From an uncultured Clostridia bacterium (lineage in GTDB: Bacteria; Bacillota; Clostridia; Oscillospirales; Oscillospiraceae): a stretch of DNA of 27,358 bases. Both the position numbers and the translations under genes were made by a program. Positions within the stretch are counted from its first letter, which is position 1; each line of letters begins with the position of its first letter. The stretch is taken from NCBI GenBank assembly GCA_947383645.1, contig CANDEH010000022.1, positions 1 to 27,358 of the forward strand, given 5' to 3'. Positions 23,849 through 27,358 of this stretch are shown here, in pieces. The notes under the pieces are model-generated. The model ran no database searches. It saw only the letters and a program-made list of their open reading frames with translations, and was not told where the DNA came from.

Positions 23849-23991
23849 ACGTAAAGAAGTGCCGGCTGCCTGGGGAGTCCCCCTGCGAATTTTCCCCTGT
23901 CAGCCCCGGCCAGACCAGTGGCCCTGCACATATTGGAAATTTGCACCGCTTTTTACTATACCGTTTGACCAAAATAGAAAAGGAGCCCTCT

Positions 23992-24486
23992 ATGTGGTAT
24001 GTCCCTCTTTTTCTCATGCTGCTGGCCGCCGACCAGGCGGTAAAGCTGTGGGTGGTGCGGCACCTTGCGCTCTATGAGAGCATGCCTCTGCTGCCCGGAT
24101 TTCTGGAGCTGAAGTATATCCGCAACACCGGCGGCGGGTGGTCGGTGCTCTCCGGCCACACCTGGCTCCTCTCCCTCCTTACGGCGGCGATCATGCTGGT
24201 CCTCCTGCTTCTTCTGCTGCGGCGGATCGTCCGGCACCCCCTGGGGCGGACGGCCTGCGTGCTGCTCCTTGCCGGGGGCTGCGGGAATCTGATCGACCGG
24301 CTGCGCCTGGGCTATGTGGTGGACATGTTCAACTTTCAGTTCATCAGCTACCCGGTGTTCAACGTGGCGGATATCGCCGTGGTGACGGGGATGATCTTAG
24401 GGGCGGCGTACTACCTGTTTCTCTACGAGAAGCACGACGCCCCGGGGAGGGGGACCGATCATGGAGATTCTGCGCCCCGCCGGTGA
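23992..24486 (+). CDS. lspA: Lipoprotein signal peptidase II
   Basis: 164 residues from the ATG at 23992 (AAAAGGAGCC upstream), with four membrane helices. The aspartyl protease dyad is D111 (VVDMFNF) and D127 (FNVADI); N45-T-G and GCGNLIDRL are also conserved. The usual NxGAAF motif reads NTGGGW here, a mild variation. It cleaves the signal peptide of prolipoproteins such as the DUF4349 lipoprotein in this window. It overlaps rluD by 26 bases, which implies translational coupling. Confidence 0.95.
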   Translation: MWYVPLFLMLLAADQAVKLWVVRHLALYESMPLLPGFLELKYIRNTGGGWSVLSGHTWLLSLLTAAIMLVLLLLLLRRIVRHPLGRTACVLLLAGGCGNLIDRLRLGYVVDMFNFQFISYPVFNVADIAVVTGMILGAAYYLFLYEKHDAPGRGTDHGDSAPRR

Positions 24487-25378
24487 GGAGGCCGGCCTGC
24501 GTCTGGACGTGTACCTCGCCCGGGCCCTGCCGGATCTGACCCGCTCCGCCGCCGCCCGCCTGATCGAGACCGGGCAGGTTTTACTGGACGGGAAGGCCCC
24601 TCCCAAGAGCTGCCGCCTTGCCGGCGGGGAGGTGATCGCCGTCACCCTGCCGGATCCGGAGCCCGTGGACGCTTTGCCCGAGGATATCCCCCTGGACGTG
24701 GTCTATGAGGACCAGGACGTCATCGTGGTGAACAAGCCCAAGGGCATGGTGGTCCACCCCGCCCCGGGGCACAGCACCGGCACGCTGGTCAACGCCCTGC
24801 TCTGCCGCTGCGGGGACAGCCTCAGCGGCGTGGGCGGCGCGGTGCGTCCGGGGATCGTCCACCGCATCGACCGGGACACCAGCGGCCTCATTATCGCCGC
24901 CAAGAACGACGCCGCCCACCTGGGCCTCTCCGCCCAGCTTGCGGACCACTCCCTGGCCCGGACCTACGAGGCGGTGGCGGAGGGCCGCCTGCGGGAGGAC
25001 AGCGGCGCCGTGGACGCCCCCATCGGCCGCAGCCCCAGGGACCGGAAGAAGATGGCCGTGGTCCCCGATGGCCGCCGGGCGGTGACCCACTACGAGGTGC
25101 TGGAGCGCTACCGGGGGGCCACCTACCTCCGCTGCCGTCTGGAGACCGGGCGCACCCACCAGATCCGGGTCCACATGGCCCACCTGGGCCACCCGATCTG
25201 CGGCGACCCGGTCTATGGCCGGGAGCGGCCGGACCTCACCGGCCAGTGCCTCCACGCGGCGGCGCTGACCTTCCTCCACCCCCGCACCGGGGAGCGGATG
25301 ACCTTGACCTGTCCTCTGCCGGAGGAGTTCCGGCGGTTCTTGGAGAAGCTCCGGCGGATGGAGGGGCAGGGGGAATGA
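24461..25378 (+). CDS. rluD: RluD-family 23S rRNA pseudouridine synthase
   Basis: 305 residues. Residues 1-60 form an S4 RNA-binding domain (LDVYLARALPDLTRSAAARL), then comes the pseudouridine synthase domain with HRIDRDTSG (134-142) and catalytic D137. It isomerises uridines in 23S rRNA. The RluA/C/D subgroup cannot be settled by eye, but pairing with lspA is the common Firmicute arrangement for the RluD-type enzyme. The ATG lies inside lspA and its stop overlaps the next small gene by ATGA. Confidence 0.92.
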   Translation: MEILRPAGEEAGLRLDVYLARALPDLTRSAAARLIETGQVLLDGKAPPKSCRLAGGEVIAVTLPDPEPVDALPEDIPLDVVYEDQDVIVVNKPKGMVVHPAPGHSTGTLVNALLCRCGDSLSGVGGAVRPGIVHRIDRDTSGLIIAAKNDAAHLGLSAQLADHSLARTYEAVAEGRLREDSGAVDAPIGRSPRDRKKMAVVPDGRRAVTHYEVLERYRGATYLRCRLETGRTHQIRVHMAHLGHPICGDPVYGRERPDLTGQCLHAAALTFLHPRTGERMTLTCPLPEEFRRFLEKLRRMEGQGE

Positions 25379-25656
25379 ACGTCAGCGAGTACCGCCGCAG
25401 GAAGAGCTTCTATGCGGTGTGCAGCGTGGGGATGTTCGGGGAGCACATCTACGCCTTCGAACAGCTCACCGGCATCTGCGACGTCCCGGAGTACCACCAG
25501 ATCACCCGGGAGGAGTACGAGACAGCGGAGCAGTGGATCTTGCAGGAGGACAAGGTGTGTGAGATCCTCTCCCGCCCCGTCTTCTGTGACCGCAATAAGG
25601 GCGGACGCGGGGATTTTGATGAGGAGGCGGTGAAAAACTCCCCTTGGGGAAAATAG
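25375..25656 (+). CDS. Small conserved-looking protein of unknown function
   Basis: 93 residues from an ATG that overlaps the rluD stop (ATGA), so it is probably translated by coupling. The chain begins MNVSEYRRRKSFY and includes an acidic, aromatic-rich centre (YHQITREEYETAEQWI) and three or four cysteines, with no membrane segment. I recognise no domain. Its role in the lspA-rluD operon is unknown. The composite repeat starts about 40 bases after its stop, so the far C-terminal tail may be recently altered. Confidence 0.6.
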   Translation: MNVSEYRRRKSFYAVCSVGMFGEHIYAFEQLTGICDVPEYHQITREEYETAEQWILQEDKVCEILSRPVFCDRNKGGRGDFDEEAVKNSPWGK

Positions 25657-25697
25657 TAGTACCCAAAGAACCACAGGGAAGGACCGCATCAAAAAGG

Positions 25698-25936
25698 GAG
25701 TGGACGCTCGTATAGAGCGTCCACTCCTCAGTCTGTCGAAAAAGACGGCAGAGCAGGATGGCGGTAAGGAGGATAGTGTGAAAGGAACCCAAGAGGGGTT
25801 CCTTTCGCGTGCAATCGCCCGCCCACAGGCGACAAATTGCGGCCTTTGGCCGCAATTTGCCCCAGCTTGTCGAAAAACCCAACGGGTTTTTCGACAAGCT
25901 GGGGAGTGGACACTCTTACAGAGCGTCCACTCCCTC
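25698..25936 (+). repeat. Composite multi-hairpin intergenic repeat, copy 3
   Basis: Five hairpins in series: 25698-25726 (GAGTGGACGCTC arms), 25780-25806 (GAAAGGAACCC arms), 25833-25859 (12-bp arms), 25860-25904 (21-bp perfect arms, loop AAC) and about 25904-25936 (again GAGTGGAC-type arms with one wobble). The inner part nearly matches copy 1. The flanking hairpins form a matched pair, as they do in copy 1 but with unrelated sequence. It separates the rluD operon from the ParB-family gene. Confidence 0.88.
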
Positions 25937-26055
25937 TTATTTAGAGCAGCATAGAGGGCGTTCCCCCTCCTTTGACCTTTTTCGCCCTCTACATCTGCTA
26001 TGCTAAGGGGGTATACTCCCCCAACATCTTGTGGCAGCGGCAAGGAGGACAAGCC

Positions 26056-26895
26056 ATGGAGACGGTAAAGCTGGCGTCCCGCAGGATTCATTACATACCG
26101 ATCAACCACATTGCGCCCAACCCCGCTCAGCCCCGGCGGAACTTTGACCCCCAGGCTTTGCGGGAGCTGGCGGACTCCATCCGCCTCCACGGCATCCTCC
26201 AGCCCCTGACGGTGCAGAAGGGGCACTACACCTACACCCTGGTGGCCGGAGAGCGCCGGCTCCGGGCGGCGGGGATGGCGGGCCTGGACACGGTGCCCTG
26301 CGTAATTCTGAACATCGACGAGGAGAGCCGGGCGGTGCTGGCGCTGATTGAGAACCTCCAGCGCAGCGGCCTCCACTACCTGGAGGAGGCAGAGGCCATC
26401 GCCCGGCTCATCGCCACCTTCGACCTGTCCCAGGAGGAGGCGGCGGCCAAGCTGGGCAAGTCCCAGTCCGCCGTGGCCAACAAGCTGCGCCTGCTGCGCC
26501 TCAGCGAGCCCTGCGCAGCCCTTCTGCGGCAGTACCAGCTCACCGAGCGCCACGCCCGATCCCTTCTCCGCCTCACCGACGAGGAGCAGCGCCTCGCCGC
26601 CCTGAAGCACATCGGTGAGCAGCACCTGAACGTGGCTCAGACGGAGGAGTATATAGAGTCGCTTCTGTGCCAGGTCCAGGTGACGCCGCCGCCCCGGCGG
26701 CCCAACTACATTATTAAAGATGTGCGGCTGTTTCTCAACAGTATCCGCCGCAGTGTGGAGATCATGCAGCAGGCTGGCGTGGACGCCTGCGTCTCCCGGG
26801 AGGAGGATGAAGAGACCATAACGGTTACCGTTCAGATCCCCAAGCGGGGGAAGCGGGCGGCGGCGGCCGCCGCTGCGGCTGCCTCAGCAGATTAA
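26056..26895 (+). CDS. ParB/Noc-family chromosome-organising protein
   Basis: 279 residues from the ATG at 26056 behind AAGGAGG; an open frame from 25972 lacks a ribosome site. The ParB N-terminal CTPase domain is clear: NPAQPRR (22-28), GERRLRAA (65-72) and ALIENLQR (96-103), then a helix-turn-helix (about 125-150, LSQEEAAAKLGKSQSAVANKL). The C-terminus ends in a basic and poly-alanine tail (KRGKRAAAA...). Proteins of this family clamp onto DNA around a short palindrome, for segregation (Spo0J) or nucleoid occlusion (Noc). No parA is in the window, so the Noc type is somewhat favoured, but I cannot decide. It converges with and overlaps the next gene by 12 bases. Confidence 0.88.
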   Translation: METVKLASRRIHYIPINHIAPNPAQPRRNFDPQALRELADSIRLHGILQPLTVQKGHYTYTLVAGERRLRAAGMAGLDTVPCVILNIDEESRAVLALIENLQRSGLHYLEEAEAIARLIATFDLSQEEAAAKLGKSQSAVANKLRLLRLSEPCAALLRQYQLTERHARSLLRLTDEEQRLAALKHIGEQHLNVAQTEEYIESLLCQVQVTPPPRRPNYIIKDVRLFLNSIRRSVEIMQQAGVDACVSREEDEETITVTVQIPKRGKRAAAAAAAAASAD

Positions 26896-27102
26896 AAGGC
26901 CGGCGTCGTCGATGGCGTCCAGGATGGTCTCTTCGCTGTCCCCGCTGATTTGCAGGCGCTTCTGGCGCAGATCCACGGCGGCGAAGTCCACGCCGGGGGA
27001 GTGGAGGAGGGTCTCCTCCACCTCGGTGCCGCACTGGGCGCAGTGGGTTTTTCCTGTGCAGGATTGGCATTTCAGGTGGGTGATGGTGTAGGTGGTTTGC
27101 AT
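26884..27102 (-). CDS. Small HMA-like metal-binding protein with two CxxC motifs
   Basis: 72 residues from an ATG behind AAGGAGCC. The layout is that of a heavy-metal-associated domain (first strand TYTITHLKC, then a helix with VEETLL, then SPGVDFAAVDL and a final DAIDDAGLLI). The metal loop is expanded: C12-x2-C15 and C21-x2-C24 occur within 13 residues, where the family normally has one CxxC. It may bind copper, zinc or another soft metal in the cytoplasm. No copper ATPase or regulator is adjacent. Function is inferred from fold only. Confidence 0.7.
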   Translation of the reverse strand: MQTTYTITHLKCQSCTGKTHCAQCGTEVEETLLHSPGVDFAAVDLRQKRLQISGDSEETILDAIDDAGLLIC

Positions 27103-27358
27103 GGGAGGCTCCTTTTTTGACAGTGCGGAGCACTGTTGATGGTCTTTTTGTGCCGCGGGCTCGCTGCGCTGCGGGCTGCAAACGACGGGGAGTTTCGCCC
27201 CCCGGGGCGAGGTACTTTTCCCACGCGGGAAAAGTACCCAAAAGCGCGCTTAGGGGTCCGGCGTGGGCGGGCCTTAGCCCCCGCAGGGGGCACGGCCCTT
27301 ACACGCCTCCCCCCTAAGAACCCCAGGTTACGGCGCTGCTTCGGTAGACTGGTGCGTA
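27103..27358. repeat. GC-rich palindromic intergenic sequence at right edge
   Basis: A hairpin with 12-bp perfect arms GGTACTTTTCCC/GGGAAAAGTACC (27211-27222 with 27227-27238) is preceded by TCGCCCC/GGGGCGA (27195-27210). No gene is supported; reading frames here appear to be by-products of the repeat. It may belong to another dispersed repeat family, but only this copy is in view. Confidence 0.5.

Noticed and set aside
25972..26055. N-terminal extension and promoter for the ParB-family gene
   Set aside because: No ribosome site precedes the earlier start. A TTGACC box and a TATGCT box exist nearby, but the spacing of 21 bases is too long to call a promoter.
25213..26625. 470-codon minus-strand frame across the composite repeat
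   Set aside because: It is built from repeat sequence and antisense of rluD and parB. A stretch reading NPSWVP-type residues recurs at 5600-5666 only because both lie in repeat copies.
1..27358. CRISPR array or complete prophage/insertion sequence
   Set aside because: No evenly spaced direct repeats, no cas genes, and no transposase, integrase or phage structural genes were recognised.

Overview
The window looks like a chromosomal segment of a GC-rich member of the Firmicutes, most likely class Clostridia and an Oscillospiraceae-type gut anaerobe. This is an inference. It rests on strong Shine-Dalgarno sites (AGGAGG type), consensus sigma-A promoters, DegV, MutS2 and Crh-like proteins, a rubrerythrin, an anaerobe-type NifU-like scaffold and a corrinoid-activation protein, all in high-GC codon usage. 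No rRNA, tRNA, CRISPR array or complete insertion sequence was seen.

Left part (1-9.2 kb, almost all minus strand). The 5' part of a NifU-like Fe-S scaffold gene runs off the left edge. A decayed HsdS remnant follows, then a DUF4349 lipoprotein, a ferredoxin-ASKHA protein of the RACE (corrinoid reductive activation) type, a rubrerythrin and a small helical protein. Next is an energy-coupling-factor cobalt importer with the unusual order cbiQ-cbiO, then cbiM-cbiN. It is headed by a cobalamin riboswitch with its own terminator. The importer and the RACE protein both concern corrinoids, but nothing here shows that they are co-regulated.

Middle (9.3-13.6 kb, plus strand). A two-gene type IIS restriction-modification system is transcribed divergently from the cobalt operon. 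It has a fused double adenine methyltransferase and an AlwI-family endonuclease. The endonuclease carries an unusual C-terminal pair of small beta-type modules resembling the UvrD/PcrA C-terminal Tudor-like domain.

Right-middle (13.8-21.5 kb, minus strand). This holds uvrC followed by a 5-formyl-THF cyclo-ligase/GNAT fusion, a Crh-like HPr paralogue (Gln15, Ser46), and a degV-mutS2 operon.

Right part (21.8-27.4 kb, mostly plus strand). This holds nadE, an lspA-rluD-small-gene operon, a ParB/Noc-family gene and a convergent small HMA-like protein with two CxxC motifs.

The most striking non-genic content is in the intergenic regions. A composite multi-hairpin repeat occurs three times (about 2165-2375, 5582-5775 and 25698-25936). 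Between copies the inner stems change but stay self-complementary. There are also fold-back MITE-like elements (17936-18155, 7059-7221 and 11304-11370) and other strong palindromes.
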